This document shows, piece by piece, positions 34,047 to 43,967 of a stretch of 64,000 bases of DNA. The translations under genes and the position numbers were made by a program. Location: positions 1 through 64,000 of the forward strand of contig NZ_JACOFR010000010.1 in NCBI RefSeq assembly GCF_019455385.1, given 5' to 3'. The number at the start of each line of letters is the position of its first letter. Position 1 is the stretch's first letter. Below the pieces are notes generated by a model that did not search any database, was not told where the DNA came from, and saw nothing but the letters and a program-made list of their open reading frames with translations. The DNA comes from Bradyrhizobium sp. BR 10289 (GTDB taxonomy: Bacteria; Pseudomonadota; Alphaproteobacteria; Rhizobiales; Xanthobacteraceae).

Positions 34047-34450
34047 ACTTCCCGCCCCACCTTCAGCAGCGAGCAGCCGGTGATCTTGTAGCTGCCGTCA
34101 GCCTGCTGCTCGAGCGTATAGAGCGCTTCCCACGCCTCGCCATTGGCGTCGACGATGTGAACACGCTGGGAGACCCAGTTGCCTTCACTCTTGCTCTCGC
34201 CGAACTCAAAGCTCTTATGCCGGTAGACCGGCGCGTAGCCGTTCTGCACCATCGACATGAAGATGTCGGGTGCGGGGAAGATCTCCCTGATCGCCGGTGC
34301 GGCGTAGGAATAGGCCGCATTCGCATCGTCGCGTGCAAAGGCCTGCTCCTGGGCGCGGATGACGCCCTGTGCAACGGCAACGTCGTCGGCGAATGCCGGA
34401 GCGGCACCGAGGGTGATCATGAAGGCGACGAGCAAGGCGGCAATGCGCAT
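34043..34450 (-). CDS. DUF4864 secreted protein
   Basis: 135 residues with a signal peptide (MRIAALLVAFMITLGAAPAFA) and an NTF2-like body: AQGVIRAQEQAFARDDANAAYSYA at the start and GSYKITGCSLL at the end match the DUF4864 family of small exported alphaproteobacterial proteins. Function unknown. Convergent with, and overlapping by 4 bp, the MFS gene. Confidence 0.82.
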   Translation of the reverse strand: MRIAALLVAFMITLGAAPAFADDVAVAQGVIRAQEQAFARDDANAAYSYAAPAIREIFPAPDIFMSMVQNGYAPVYRHKSFEFGESKSEGNWVSQRVHIVDANGEAWEALYTLEQQADGSYKITGCSLLKVGREV

Positions 34451-34516
34451 GATAGGCTCCGCGTTGAAATCCCGGCGGTGCTGATCCTAGCACGCCCCGA
34501 GGGAGATACGGGCGGG

Positions 34517-35167
34517 CTATCGCTTCCGTTTCGGCGCCGGCTTCTCGGGTTTGCCAACGCGGGCCTTGGCCTTGGCCTTGGCCTTGGTCGCCGGCTGCAC
34601 GCGCAGGCCGTCGATGAATACATCCAGCAGCCGCAGTGCGGTTGCTTGCCAGCCGGGTTGGTCGTGGATGTAGCACATGCCGAAGAACGCGCGCAGCAGA
34701 TCCTCGGGACTGATGTCGGCGCGCATCTCGCCGGCGGCGACCGCGCGCGCGAGCAGCGAGCCTGTCGCCTTGGTCAGGCGCTCGAAGGAGAAGGCATGCA
34801 GCTCAGACCCGCTCTGCACCGCGAGCGCCAGCGCCGCCACCATGCCCTTTTTCGTCGCGACGAATTCGACACCTGAGTGCAACCAGCGCCTGAGCGCGTC
34901 GACCGGGTCCTTCGCATTCCTCAATTGCTCGGCAAGCTCGCTGAGCTGCTCGACCTCGCGCCGGTACACCGCCTCGAACAAATCCTCGCGCGTCGGAAAG
35001 TGTCGGTAGAGCGTGCCGATGCCGACGCCGGCGCGTTTGGCGACGGCCTCCAGGCTCGCTTCGGGCCCGCCGGCGCTGAACACGACCTTGGCGGCTTCGA
35101 GCACGCGCTCGCGATTGCGTACGGCATCGGCGCGGGGCTTCCGAATCTGGTCGGTGTGGTCGTCCAT
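34517..35167 (-). CDS. TetR-family transcriptional regulator
   Basis: 216 residues. The N-terminal helix-turn-helix is clear (RERVLEAAKVVFSAGGPEAS and VGIGTLYRHFPTREDLFEAVY), followed by a helical ligand-binding domain. The tail is Lys/Ala-rich (KAKAKAKARVGKPEKPAPKRKR), probably adding nonspecific DNA affinity. It is divergent from the three-gene molybdenum hydroxylase operon and is the likely repressor of it. The ATG at 35167 has a poor ribosome site. Confidence 0.9.
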   Translation of the reverse strand: MDDHTDQIRKPRADAVRNRERVLEAAKVVFSAGGPEASLEAVAKRAGVGIGTLYRHFPTREDLFEAVYRREVEQLSELAEQLRNAKDPVDALRRWLHSGVEFVATKKGMVAALALAVQSGSELHAFSFERLTKATGSLLARAVAAGEMRADISPEDLLRAFFGMCYIHDQPGWQATALRLLDVFIDGLRVQPATKAKAKAKARVGKPEKPAPKRKR

Positions 35168-35417
35168 ATCGGCAATGTAGATCACGAATTGGTTAGATTG
35201 AACCCTCGTCGGACCCGCGCAGGACAGCATCGCGTTGGTCGCGCATGGGCTTTTGACCAATTCCAAATATTTTTCCGCGACCCTTGTTAAGCGGAGGGTG
35301 CCTCCGTATCTTCGTCGAGATGTTGGCCGGGTTTCGCTCGGCCGGCACATGTCGACGGCGGCCACGGAGGTGGCGCGCCGGCCGATGAGCCATGTCCATA
35401 TCTGATCGGAGCCTTGT

Positions 35418-35911
<494 letters not shown>

Positions 35912-35915
<4 letters not shown>

Positions 35916-36967
35916 AACAGTTCGATTATGTCAGGCCGGCCACGGTCGCTGAAGCCGTCGCTGCCGCCGCCCAGCCGGGTGCCGTCTATCTTGCCGCCGG
36001 CACCAATCTGCTCGATCTGATGAAGGGCAATATCAGCCGTCCGGATCGCCTTGTCGATGTCACGCATCTCGGCGGGCTCGATCAAATCGAGACCCTCGCC
36101 GACGGATCGTTGCGTATCGGTGCGCTCGTCAGCAACGCCGACCTCGCGCATGACGCAAACTTCGCGAAGTCCTATCCGGCCGTCGCCGAAGCGCTGCTCT
36201 CCGGCGCGTCGGCACAACTGCGCAATGCTGCGACCGTCGGCGGCAATCTGCTGCAGCGGACGCGCTGCGCGTATTTCTACGACACCGCCAGCCGCTGCAA
36301 CAAACGCGAGGCCGGCTCCGGCTGCGACGCCCGCGACGGCGAGAACCGCGGCCATGCCGTGCTCGGCTGGAGCGAGAGCTGCATCGCGACGCACCCCTCG
36401 GACTTCTGCGTACCTCTGGTCGCGCTTGACGCGATCGTCGAGATCGAAGGCAGGAACGGTCGTCGCGAGATCGCTCTAGACGATCTGCACCGTCTGCCCG
36501 GCAATACGCCGGAGCGTGAATCGGCGCTCGAACCGGGCGATCTCATTGTCGCAGTGCGCCTGCCGCCGGCGGCGCGCGGCTTTGCCACGCATGCCCGCTA
36601 CCTCAAGGTTCGCGAGCGCACGTCCTACGCCTTCGCCGTGGTGTCGGCTGCGGCCGCGTTGCGGATCGAGAATGGCAAGATCGCGGAGGCGCGGCTTGCG
36701 CTCGGCAGCGTCGCCGCAAAGCCCTGGCGTGCGCGTGCCGCTGAAGATGTGCTCAAGGGCGTCGCGCCCACCGCCGATGCTTTTCAGGAGGCGGCCTGGC
36801 GCGCGCTCAGCGAAGCAAAACCGTCCGGCGACAACGCCTTCAAGATCGAGCTCGCGCGCCGCATCGTCGTGCGCGCGCTGACCCTTGCCGCCGCCGGCAC
36901 GCCCGCGCGCATTCCCGCGCTGCCGGCCTCTCCCTTTGCCTCCACGTCCGGAGCCCTTCATGCCTGA
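35912..36967 (+). CDS. Molybdenum hydroxylase, FAD-binding subunit
   Basis: 351 residues of the CoxM/XdhA-FAD family. The FAD-binding AGGTNL-type loop appears as LAAGTNLLDLM, and RNAATVGGNLLQRTRC with a following Cys-rich stretch (CNKREAGSGCDARDG) suggests the extra 4Fe-4S cluster known from PaoB-type aldehyde oxidoreductases. Second gene of the operon; it overlaps the neighbours on both sides (4 bp and 8 bp). Confidence 0.92.
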
Positions 36968-39221
36968 GCTCAATCTATCCAGCACGCCCGCGCATCTGCG
37001 CCACGGCTCGAACATCGGCCAGCCGCTGACCCGCCGGGACGGCATCCTCAAGGTCAAGGGTCAGGCGACCTACGCCGCCGACAATCATCCGCCCGGCATG
37101 CTGTTCGCTGTGATGGCCGTGTCCAGCATCGCGCATGGCCGCGTGATCTCGCTCGATGTCGCCGCCGCAAAACGCCATCCGGGCGTGGTCGATGTCATGA
37201 CGCCGGACCACAAGCCGCAGCTTGCGATCGACCCGGAGATCAAGACCAATCCGTTCGTGTTCCGGATGGAGGTGTTGCAGAGCAACGAGGTCCGCTACGC
37301 CAACCAGCCGATCGCCGTCGTGATCGCCGAGACGCTCGAGGCGGCGACGGAAGGCGCGGTGCTGCTGGCGCCACGTTACGAGACACTGCCTCCGCTCGTC
37401 GGTCTCGACGCCGGCGAGAGTTACGTGCCGCCGGTCGTCGGCGTCGGTAACCCCACCGAAAATCACCTCGGCGATGTCGAGGCCGGTCTTGCCGCCGCCG
37501 AGAAGCAGATCGACGCAACTTACGAGACGCCGCCGCAATATCACAACGCCATGGAGCCGCATGCGATCGTTGCCGCCTGGAACGGCGACAGTCTCCAGAT
37601 CGACATGCCGACCCAGGGCCTGATGCTGTCGCTGGCTCGCGTCGCCGAGCTGTTCGGCATCGCCCACGACAAGATCCACATCCGCAGCCCGTTCCTCGGC
37701 GGCGGCTTTGGATCGAAGGGGCTGATGGCCGGTCCCCCGGTGCTCGGCATCATGGCGGCAAAGCTGGTCGGCAAGCCGGTCAAGCTGGTGCTACGCCGCG
37801 AGCAGATGTATGGTCCGGTCGGCCATCGCGCGCCGACGCGACAGCGCCTGCGCATCGGGGCCGACGGCGAGGGACGTCTCACCGCGCTCGATCATCATGC
37901 CAGAACCGTGTCGAGCGCGTTCGACGACTTTTACGAGCCCGCGGCCGATGCTTCGCACACGCTCTATGCGGCACCTGCGATCCGCACCTCGCATGACGCC
38001 GTGCGCGTCCACACCGGCACGCCGCTGTTCATGCGCGCGCCGGGCGAGGCGACCGGTTCGATCGCGCTCGAAAGCGCGATCGACGAGATGGCCTGGGCCT
38101 GCGGCATGGATCCGCTCGCGTTCCGGCTGAAGAACTACGCCGAGGTTGAGCCGATGACGGGAAAGCCGTTCTCCTCAAAAGCACTGCGTGCCTGCTATGA
38201 ACAGGGCGCGGCGCGCTTCGGCTGGTCGAAGCGCTCGCTCCAGCCGCAGCAGATGCGCGACGATGCCGGTCTGCTCGTCGGCTGGGGCATGGGCACCGCG
38301 ACGTTCCCCGCGCTGATGTTCCAGGCGGAGGCGCGCGCGGTGCTCCGCCGCGATGGCTCCGGTGCGATGGAGATCGGCGCGCATGACATGGGGCAGGGCG
38401 CCTGGACGGCGCTGGCCCAGATCGCGGCCGACGAGCTCGGCCTCGACATCGACCGGGTCGAGTTCAAGGCGGGTACGTCCGATCTGCCGGACGCCGGCAT
38501 CGCCGGCGGCTCGGCACACACGGCGACCGCGGGGGCTGCGATCCACAGCGCCGGTGCCGCCGTGATCGCAAAGCTTGCCGATCTCGCCACCAATGACGAG
38601 CGCTCGCCGCTGTTCGGCGCCGGCAATGCCGGCGTGGTCGCGCGCGACGGTCGGCTGATCCGGCGTGACGACGAGAGCCGCAGCGAGAGCTATGTGGATA
38701 TCCTGGCGCGCGCGGGCGTTGCCGAGGTCGAGGCCCGCGGCACCGGTGCGCCGAACCCGGCGGCGACGGAGGAGTATGCCATGCACGCCCATGGCGCGGT
38801 GTTTGCGGAGGTGAAGGTCGATCCTGAACTCGGCCAGATCCGTGTCTCCCGCATGGTCGGTGCCTTCGCGGCGGGACGCATCGTCAATCCGCATCTGGTG
38901 AAGAGCCAGCTGTTCGGCGGCATGATCTGGGGCATGTCGTTCGCGCTGCACGAGGAGGCCATCACCGACCGCCGCAGTGGGCGGATCATGAACGCCAATC
39001 TCGGCGAGTACCATATCCCCGTGAATGCCGACGTGCCGCCGCTCGACGTGATCACGGTCGAGGAGCACGATCCGCATGTGAATGCACTCGGCATCAAGGG
39101 CGTCGGCGAGATCGGCATCACCGGCAGCGCGGGCGCGGTCGCCAATGCGGTCTGGCACGCGACCGGCGTGCGCGTTCGCCGGTTTCCGATCAGGATCGAG
39201 GACTTGCTGACGCAGCTCTGA
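36960..39221 (+). CDS. Molybdenum hydroxylase, molybdopterin-binding large subunit
   Basis: 753 residues of the aldehyde oxidase/xanthine dehydrogenase family. Mo-cofactor motifs include GGGFGSKG, RAPGEATGS and the catalytic glutamate in KGVGEIGITGSAGAV near the C-terminus. The set of three subunits resembles PaoABC aldehyde oxidoreductase more than true xanthine dehydrogenase. Start at 36960 (MPELNLSS) overlaps the FAD gene by 8 bp. The substrate, an aldehyde or N-heterocycle, is not settled by sequence. Confidence 0.92.
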   Translation: MPELNLSSTPAHLRHGSNIGQPLTRRDGILKVKGQATYAADNHPPGMLFAVMAVSSIAHGRVISLDVAAAKRHPGVVDVMTPDHKPQLAIDPEIKTNPFVFRMEVLQSNEVRYANQPIAVVIAETLEAATEGAVLLAPRYETLPPLVGLDAGESYVPPVVGVGNPTENHLGDVEAGLAAAEKQIDATYETPPQYHNAMEPHAIVAAWNGDSLQIDMPTQGLMLSLARVAELFGIAHDKIHIRSPFLGGGFGSKGLMAGPPVLGIMAAKLVGKPVKLVLRREQMYGPVGHRAPTRQRLRIGADGEGRLTALDHHARTVSSAFDDFYEPAADASHTLYAAPAIRTSHDAVRVHTGTPLFMRAPGEATGSIALESAIDEMAWACGMDPLAFRLKNYAEVEPMTGKPFSSKALRACYEQGAARFGWSKRSLQPQQMRDDAGLLVGWGMGTATFPALMFQAEARAVLRRDGSGAMEIGAHDMGQGAWTALAQIAADELGLDIDRVEFKAGTSDLPDAGIAGGSAHTATAGAAIHSAGAAVIAKLADLATNDERSPLFGAGNAGVVARDGRLIRRDDESRSESYVDILARAGVAEVEARGTGAPNPAATEEYAMHAHGAVFAEVKVDPELGQIRVSRMVGAFAAGRIVNPHLVKSQLFGGMIWGMSFALHEEAITDRRSGRIMNANLGEYHIPVNADVPPLDVITVEEHDPHVNALGIKGVGEIGITGSAGAVANAVWHATGVRVRRFPIRIEDLLTQL

Positions 39222-39264
39222 GACAATCAGGCGGGGCGAGATTGTCTCGCTCCGCCGGGTGTTG

Positions 39265-39474
39265 CTAATGCAGCTTCTTGCGGAGCGCCTTGAGCGCCTG
39301 TCGCTGCGTCTCGATATATTCGGCAATCGCCTTGCGCAGCTCCTGCGAATGGAGCTTGTCGGCGTCGCGCTGCACTTCGTCGAGCGCAGCCTCTGCATTG
39401 GCGAGCGTGATCTTCATCTGCGAGCCCGGTTGTGGAGCCGCGCCGGAATGTGTCTCGGCTACGGCCCAAACCAT
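39265..39474 (-). CDS. Small helical protein of unknown function
   Basis: 69 residues, or 50 if the second Met at 39417 is the start (MKITLANAEAALDEVQRDAD). The body is a charged amphipathic helix ending QALKALRKKLH. Codon usage and composition look protein-like, but ribosome sites are weak at both starts. No family recognised; small proteins of this kind are common and unnamed in Bradyrhizobium. Confidence 0.5.
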   Translation of the reverse strand: MVWAVAETHSGAAPQPGSQMKITLANAEAALDEVQRDADKLHSQELRKAIAEYIETQRQALKALRKKLH

Positions 39475-39562
39475 ATAAGAGGTTTGGCGCGCGGAAATTG
39501 AGATGCCTCAAGCTCCGTATGATACGGAGCACTCCGTGGGAACCCGGATAGCCTTGCGCGCC

Positions 39563-40111
39563 TCAAAACGTCGGCGGCGTGCAGGCCGAGATCACCTCGC
39601 ATGGCTTGCCGCCGACGCAGCGGAAACGATGCGGGCGGCGGCTCTCGAAGTAATAGGCATCGCCCGGATTGAGGATGCGGCGCTCGTCCTCGACGGTGAC
39701 CTCTAACTTGCCTGAAATGACGATGCCGCCTTCCTCGCCGTCATGGACGAGGTGCACGCGCCCGGTGTCGCTGCCGGGCTCGTAGCGCTCCTTCAAAATC
39801 TGCAGGCTACGGCCGAACAGATTGTCGCCGACTTGCCGGTACGAGATCGGCTTCTTGCCGACCTCGGTCAGTTCCTCCGCGCGGTAGAAGATCTTGCGGC
39901 GCGACTCCGGTTCCAGCGCGAAGAACTCGGCGAGTCCCATCGGGATGCCGTCGAGGATGCGCTTGAGCGCGCCGACCGAGGGGTTCATCTGGTTGGATTC
40001 GATCAGCGAGATGGCCGAATTGGTGACGCCGGCACGCTTGGCAAGCTCGCGCTGCGACAGCTTCTGGCGCGCCCGGATGAATCGCAGCCGTCCACCGATG
40101 TCGACGCTCAT
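39563..40111 (-). CDS. XRE-cupin transcriptional regulator (PuuR-like)
   Basis: 182 residues. An XRE helix-turn-helix (LSQRELAKRAGVTNSAISLIE) is joined to a C-terminal cupin (HDGEEGGIVISGKLEVTVEDE). This architecture is that of PuuR, the putrescine-utilisation repressor, and relatives. Divergent from the omega-aminotransferase gene; a CAAGTCC-N8-GGACTTG palindrome lies between them and is a likely operator. Confidence 0.9.
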   Translation of the reverse strand: MSVDIGGRLRFIRARQKLSQRELAKRAGVTNSAISLIESNQMNPSVGALKRILDGIPMGLAEFFALEPESRRKIFYRAEELTEVGKKPISYRQVGDNLFGRSLQILKERYEPGSDTGRVHLVHDGEEGGIVISGKLEVTVEDERRILNPGDAYYFESRRPHRFRCVGGKPCEVISACTPPTF

Positions 40112-40197
40112 GTCCTGGTCCTTGCCCCGATCCGGTGTTGCAGGTGTTGCGGATCGCGCAAATATGGACCGGCGGGCAGAGCAAAATCAATGGCTTG

Positions 40198-40219
40198 CAA
40201 GTCCCCAGAAAAGGACTTG
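40198..40219. promoter_or_regulatory. Candidate operator CAAGTCC-N8-GGACTTG
   Basis: Perfect 7-bp inverted repeat between the XRE-cupin regulator and the aminotransferase gene, about 54 bp before the aminotransferase start. Size and symmetry fit a dimeric XRE regulator; binding is inferred. Confidence 0.5.
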
Positions 40220-40272
40220 TTGCCCTATCGAAGCCGTGGCTCTGCTATCGGGTCAGCAAAGGAGCGTGGCCC

Positions 40273-41601
40273 GTGACCCTTCATCAGATTCCGAACACTA
40301 TCAAGACCGATTCGTTCTGGATGCCGTTCACGGCCAACCGGCAGTTCAAGAAGGCGCCGCGCCTGTTTTCCTCGGCCGAGGGCATGTACTACACCACCGT
40401 TGACGGTCGTAAGGTGATCGACGGCTCCGCCGGCCTCTGGTGCGTCAATGCCGGCCACGGCCGCAAGCAGATCGCCGCCGCCGTCGAGCGCCAGCTGATG
40501 ACGCTGGACTTCGCGCCCTCGTTCCAGATGGGTCATCCGCTGGCGTTCGACTTCGCCGAGCGCCTCGCCGAGATCGCGCCCAAGGGCCTCGACCGCATCT
40601 TCTTCACCAACTCCGGCTCCGAATCGGTCGACACCGCGCTGAAGATCGCGCTCGCCTATCACCGCGCCAACGGGCAGGCGAGCCGTACCCGCCTGATCGG
40701 CCGCGAGCGCGGCTATCACGGCGTCGGCTTCGGCGGCACCTCGGTCGGCGGCATGGTCGCCAACCGCCGCGCCTTCGCGACCCTGCTGCCGGGCGTCGAC
40801 CACATCCGCCATACCCACGATCTCACCCGTAACGCCTTCGCCAAGGATCAGCCGGAGCACGGCGCCGAGCTTGCCGACGACCTCGAGCGTCTGGTGGCTC
40901 TGCACGGCGCCGAGACCATCGCCGCCGTCATCGTCGAGCCGGTGCCCGGTTCGACCGCGGTGCTGCCGCCGCCGAAGGGCTATCTCAACCGTCTGCGCGA
41001 GATCTGCGACAAGCACGGCATCCTCTTGATCTTCGACGAGGTCATTACCGGGTTCGGCCGTCTCGGCACCCCGTTCGCCGCCAATTTCTTCGGCGTCACA
41101 CCGGACCTGATGACGACAGCCAAAGGCATCACCAACGGCACCATTCCCTGCGGCGCGGTGTTCGCGCATCGCAAGGTGCATGACGCCATGATGATCGGCC
41201 CGGAAAACGTCATGGAGCTGTTCCACGGCTACACCTATTCGGCGCATCCGACCGCCTGCGCCGCCGGCATCGCGACGCTTGATATCTACAAGGACGAAGG
41301 CCTGCTCACGCGCGGCGCCTCGATCGCGGAATACTGGCGCGATGCGCTGCACTCGCTGAAGGGCCTGCCCAACGTCATCGACATCCGCAATTGCGGCTTG
41401 ATGGGCGCGGTCGAGCTGTCGCCGCGCGACGGCACGGTCGGCGCGCGTGGTTACGACGTGATGGTCGACTGCTTCAATCGCGGGCTGTATTTCCGCATGA
41501 GCGGCGACTCCTTCGCGCTGTCGCCGCCGCTTATCGTCGAGAAGAGCCATATCGACGACATCGTCTCGATCTTGGGCGACGCCATCAAGCGGGTGGCCTG
41601 A
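40273..41601 (+). CDS. Omega-amino acid:pyruvate aminotransferase (BauA/AptA-like)
   Basis: 442-residue class III PLP aminotransferase. FWMPFTANRQFK and YYTTVDGRKVIDGSAGLWCVNAGHGR at the start match beta-alanine:pyruvate transaminases; the PLP-binding region has FDEVITGFGR and the Schiff-base lysine lies in TTAKGITNG. It moves amino groups from omega-amino acids such as beta-alanine to pyruvate. The GTG at 40273 is chosen because AAAGGAG precedes it at 8 bp; the extension to 40135 is rejected. D-amino-acid dehydrogenase follows. Confidence 0.9.
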   Translation: MTLHQIPNTIKTDSFWMPFTANRQFKKAPRLFSSAEGMYYTTVDGRKVIDGSAGLWCVNAGHGRKQIAAAVERQLMTLDFAPSFQMGHPLAFDFAERLAEIAPKGLDRIFFTNSGSESVDTALKIALAYHRANGQASRTRLIGRERGYHGVGFGGTSVGGMVANRRAFATLLPGVDHIRHTHDLTRNAFAKDQPEHGAELADDLERLVALHGAETIAAVIVEPVPGSTAVLPPPKGYLNRLREICDKHGILLIFDEVITGFGRLGTPFAANFFGVTPDLMTTAKGITNGTIPCGAVFAHRKVHDAMMIGPENVMELFHGYTYSAHPTACAAGIATLDIYKDEGLLTRGASIAEYWRDALHSLKGLPNVIDIRNCGLMGAVELSPRDGTVGARGYDVMVDCFNRGLYFRMSGDSFALSPPLIVEKSHIDDIVSILGDAIKRVA

Positions 41602-41671
41602 TAATTGCTCTCGCCGTTGCGAGTTGTTTCCTTGCAGCGGCGAGCGTGATGCCGCGGGAGTTTGACCAAGC

Positions 41672-42937
41672 GTGAAAGTTCTGATCCTCGGCAGCGGTGT
41701 CATTGGTGTCACCTCTGCCTACTACCTCGCACGTGCCGGCCACGACGTGACGGTCATCGACCGTCAGCCCGAACCGGCGCTGGAGACCTCGTTTGCCAAT
41801 GCCGGCGAAGTCTCGCCCGGCTATTCCTCGCCCTGGGCCGGCCCCGGGGTACCCGTAAAGGCGATCAAGTGGCTGCTGATGAAGCACGGCCCGCTGGTGA
41901 TCCGGCCGAAGCTGGATCCCGTGATGTGGATCTGGCTCTCCAAGATGCTGCGCAACTGCACCAGCGCGCGCTACGCGGTCAACAAGAGCCGGATGATTCC
42001 GATCGCGGAATACAGCCGCGACTGCCTGCGCGATCTGCGTCGCGATATCGGCATTCAGTATGACGAGCGCTCGCAGGGCACGTTGCAGCTGTTCCGCTAC
42101 CAGGCCCAGCTCGACGGCACCGGCGAAGACGTCGCCGTGCTCAAGCAATACGGCGTGCCTTACGAGACGCTGAGCCGGGAGGGCTGCATCGCGGTCGAAC
42201 CGGCGCTCGCAGGCGTGAAGGAAAAATTCGTCGGCGGGCTTCGTCTGCCGCAGGACGAGACCGGTGACTGCCACATGTTCACGCAGGCGCTGGCCAAGCA
42301 TGCCCAGGCGCTCGGCGTGCGTTTCGTGTTCAACACCGGCATCGACCGTATCGTCACCGACGGCGCGCGCGTCAGCGGCGTTGCAACCAGCGCCGGCCTG
42401 CTGCAGGCCGACAGCTACGTGCTCGCGCTCGGCAGCTATTCCTCGCAGATGGTCGCGCCGCTCGGCATCTCGCTGCCGGTCTATCCGGTGAAGGGCTATT
42501 CGATCACGGTGCCGATCAAGGACGCTTCCGGCGCGCCGGAATCGACCGTGATGGACGAGAGCTACAAGGTCGCGATCACCCGGCTCGGCAATCGCATCCG
42601 CGTCGGCGGCACCGCCGAGATCTCCGGCTTCTCGACAAAACTCTACGACGCCCGCCGCGCCACGCTCGATCATTCCCTGACCGATCTGTTCCCGCGCGGC
42701 GGCGATCTCGCCAAGGCAACGTTTTGGAGCGGCCTGCGTCCGATGACGCCTGACGGTCCGCCCGTGATCGGCCCCACGCAATACGGCAATCTCCATCTGA
42801 ACACCGGCCACGGCACGCTCGGCTGGACCATGTCCTGCGGCTCGGGACGCGTGCTCGCGGACATGCTGTCGGGCAAGAAGCCGGAGGTGGATGTGAGCGC
42901 GCTGACGGTAGACCGGTACAATCACAGGTTCGGGTAA
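41672..42937 (+). CDS. dadA: D-amino acid dehydrogenase (DadA-like)
   Basis: 421 residues, GTG start. N-terminal FAD motif VLILGSGVIGVTSAYYLARAG, DadA signature SFANAGEVSPGYSSPWA, and C-terminal NTGHGTLGWTMSCGSG contact the flavin. It oxidises D-amino acids such as D-alanine to keto acids and passes electrons to the quinone pool. Encoded 70 bp downstream of the aminotransferase; alanine made there could be processed after racemisation, which is inference. Confidence 0.93.
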   Translation: MKVLILGSGVIGVTSAYYLARAGHDVTVIDRQPEPALETSFANAGEVSPGYSSPWAGPGVPVKAIKWLLMKHGPLVIRPKLDPVMWIWLSKMLRNCTSARYAVNKSRMIPIAEYSRDCLRDLRRDIGIQYDERSQGTLQLFRYQAQLDGTGEDVAVLKQYGVPYETLSREGCIAVEPALAGVKEKFVGGLRLPQDETGDCHMFTQALAKHAQALGVRFVFNTGIDRIVTDGARVSGVATSAGLLQADSYVLALGSYSSQMVAPLGISLPVYPVKGYSITVPIKDASGAPESTVMDESYKVAITRLGNRIRVGGTAEISGFSTKLYDARRATLDHSLTDLFPRGGDLAKATFWSGLRPMTPDGPPVIGPTQYGNLHLNTGHGTLGWTMSCGSGRVLADMLSGKKPEVDVSALTVDRYNHRFG

Positions 42938-42967
42938 GACTCTATCCGCTCGATTGACTCCATCACC

Positions 42968-43096
42968 GTCACCCTGAGGTGGCCGCTTCTTCAGCGGCCC
43001 TCGAAGGGCGACGGCCCGGCTGCATCTCGGCCGTTCATCCTTCGAGGCTCCCGGCGCGATGCTAGTGCATCGCGCCACTCGCACCTCAGGATGACG
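42968..43096. repeat. Palindromic repeat, gtcaccctgaggtg / cacctcaggatgac type
   Basis: The outer arms GTCACCCTGAGGTG and CACCTCAGGATGAC pair, with inner arms CCCTCGAAGGGC and CATCCTTCGAGG; the right half also holds CGCGATGCTAGTGCATCGCG. It lies between the convergent dadA and XRE-cupin genes. This sequence type is a familiar multicopy element in Bradyrhizobium. Confidence 0.75.
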
Positions 43097-43128
43097 GGTT
43101 GAGAGCATGTGCGCGGAAGCGGGGAAGC

Positions 43129-43803
43129 CTAAGCCCCCGTCACGCAATTCACCCACAGCACCACGGTCTTCGCATCCTGCGCCGGATTGGAAAACCGGTG
43201 CGGCCGCCGGCTCGCGAACCGAAAACTGTCCCCGGTCTTCAGCGACCATGTCTCGCTGTCCACCGTCAGCATCATTTCGCCGTCCAGCACGAGGCCGGCC
43301 TCCTCACCGTCATGGGTGTAAAGTTCGTCGCCGGTGGAGCCGCCGGGCTCCAGATGCACCAGGAACAGGTTCAACTTGTTGTCGGCGCCCGCCGGGCTCA
43401 GCAATTGCTTGGACACGCCGGTGCGCCACAGCTTGAGCTCGGGCCGTTGCAGCCCGCGCGTGACGACCTTATCAGGCGCGCCGTCGGCGCTTGGGCTCGC
43501 GCCGAACAATGCGGCGATGCCGACGCCGAGCACGTCGGCGAGCGTGGCCAGCACGCGCAGCGACGGTGACGACAGGCCGCGCTCGATCTGGCTGAGGAAG
43601 CCGATCGAAAGATCCGTGCGCGCCGCGACCGTTTCGAGCGAGAATTGTCTGACGCGGCGGAGATCCCTGATGCGCCGTCCGACCGCGACGTCCATCGCCG
43701 GCTCAGCCGGTTTGACGATCGCCCTGGCCGAAGCTGTCCTGGCTCTTGTCTTCTTCGCCGGCTTTGCGGCGGCCGGTTTGCGCATTCTTTTGCCACCGCT
43801 CAC
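43129..43803 (-). CDS. XRE-cupin transcriptional regulator, second copy
   Basis: 224 residues. A basic Ala/Lys-rich N-terminal tail (about 1-35) precedes an XRE helix-turn-helix (SLETVAARTDLSIGFLSQIERG) and a cupin (HDGEEAGLVLDGEMMLTVDSE). Start is GTG at 43803 with AAGGAAG upstream, or ATG at 43785. It is divergent from the amino-acid ABC transporter and probably controls it; three TGAAAAT elements lie in the shared promoter. Confidence 0.88.
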   Translation of the reverse strand: MSGGKRMRKPAAAKPAKKTRARTASARAIVKPAEPAMDVAVGRRIRDLRRVRQFSLETVAARTDLSIGFLSQIERGLSSPSLRVLATLADVLGVGIAALFGASPSADGAPDKVVTRGLQRPELKLWRTGVSKQLLSPAGADNKLNLFLVHLEPGGSTGDELYTHDGEEAGLVLDGEMMLTVDSETWSLKTGDSFRFASRRPHRFSNPAQDAKTVVLWVNCVTGA

Positions 43804-43827
43804 GTCAAACCGCTTCCTTCATGTGCA

Positions 43828-43884
43828 TGAAAATTGCTTGCATCGTTTCGGAAAGTGTGACCAAATTTTCATATTGGTGAAAAT
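43828..43884. promoter_or_regulatory. Candidate operators: TGAAAAT repeats incl. ATTTTCA-N6-TGAAAAT
   Basis: A perfect 7-bp palindrome ATTTTCA (43865-43871) / TGAAAAT (43878-43884) plus a further TGAAAAT at 43828-43834, between the second XRE-cupin gene and the ABC transporter genes. Spacing suits two regulator dimers. Confidence 0.5.
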
Positions 43885-43967
43885 AGGCCGAAACGGCTTG
43901 GCCCGCAACGTCTGCGATAAAAAGACATCTGCGAGCGCCGCATCGGCCGGGCCCAAAGGGGGATGCG

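Noticed and set aside
35168..35417. GGTTAGATTGAACC as a TetR operator before the molybdenum hydroxylase genes
   Set aside because: Only 4-bp arms; many such sites occur by chance. A TetR operator probably lies in this region but cannot be pinpointed.
41585..43249. 554-residue minus-strand frame across dadA
   Set aside because: It spans dadA and the following palindromic repeat and has no recognisable domain.
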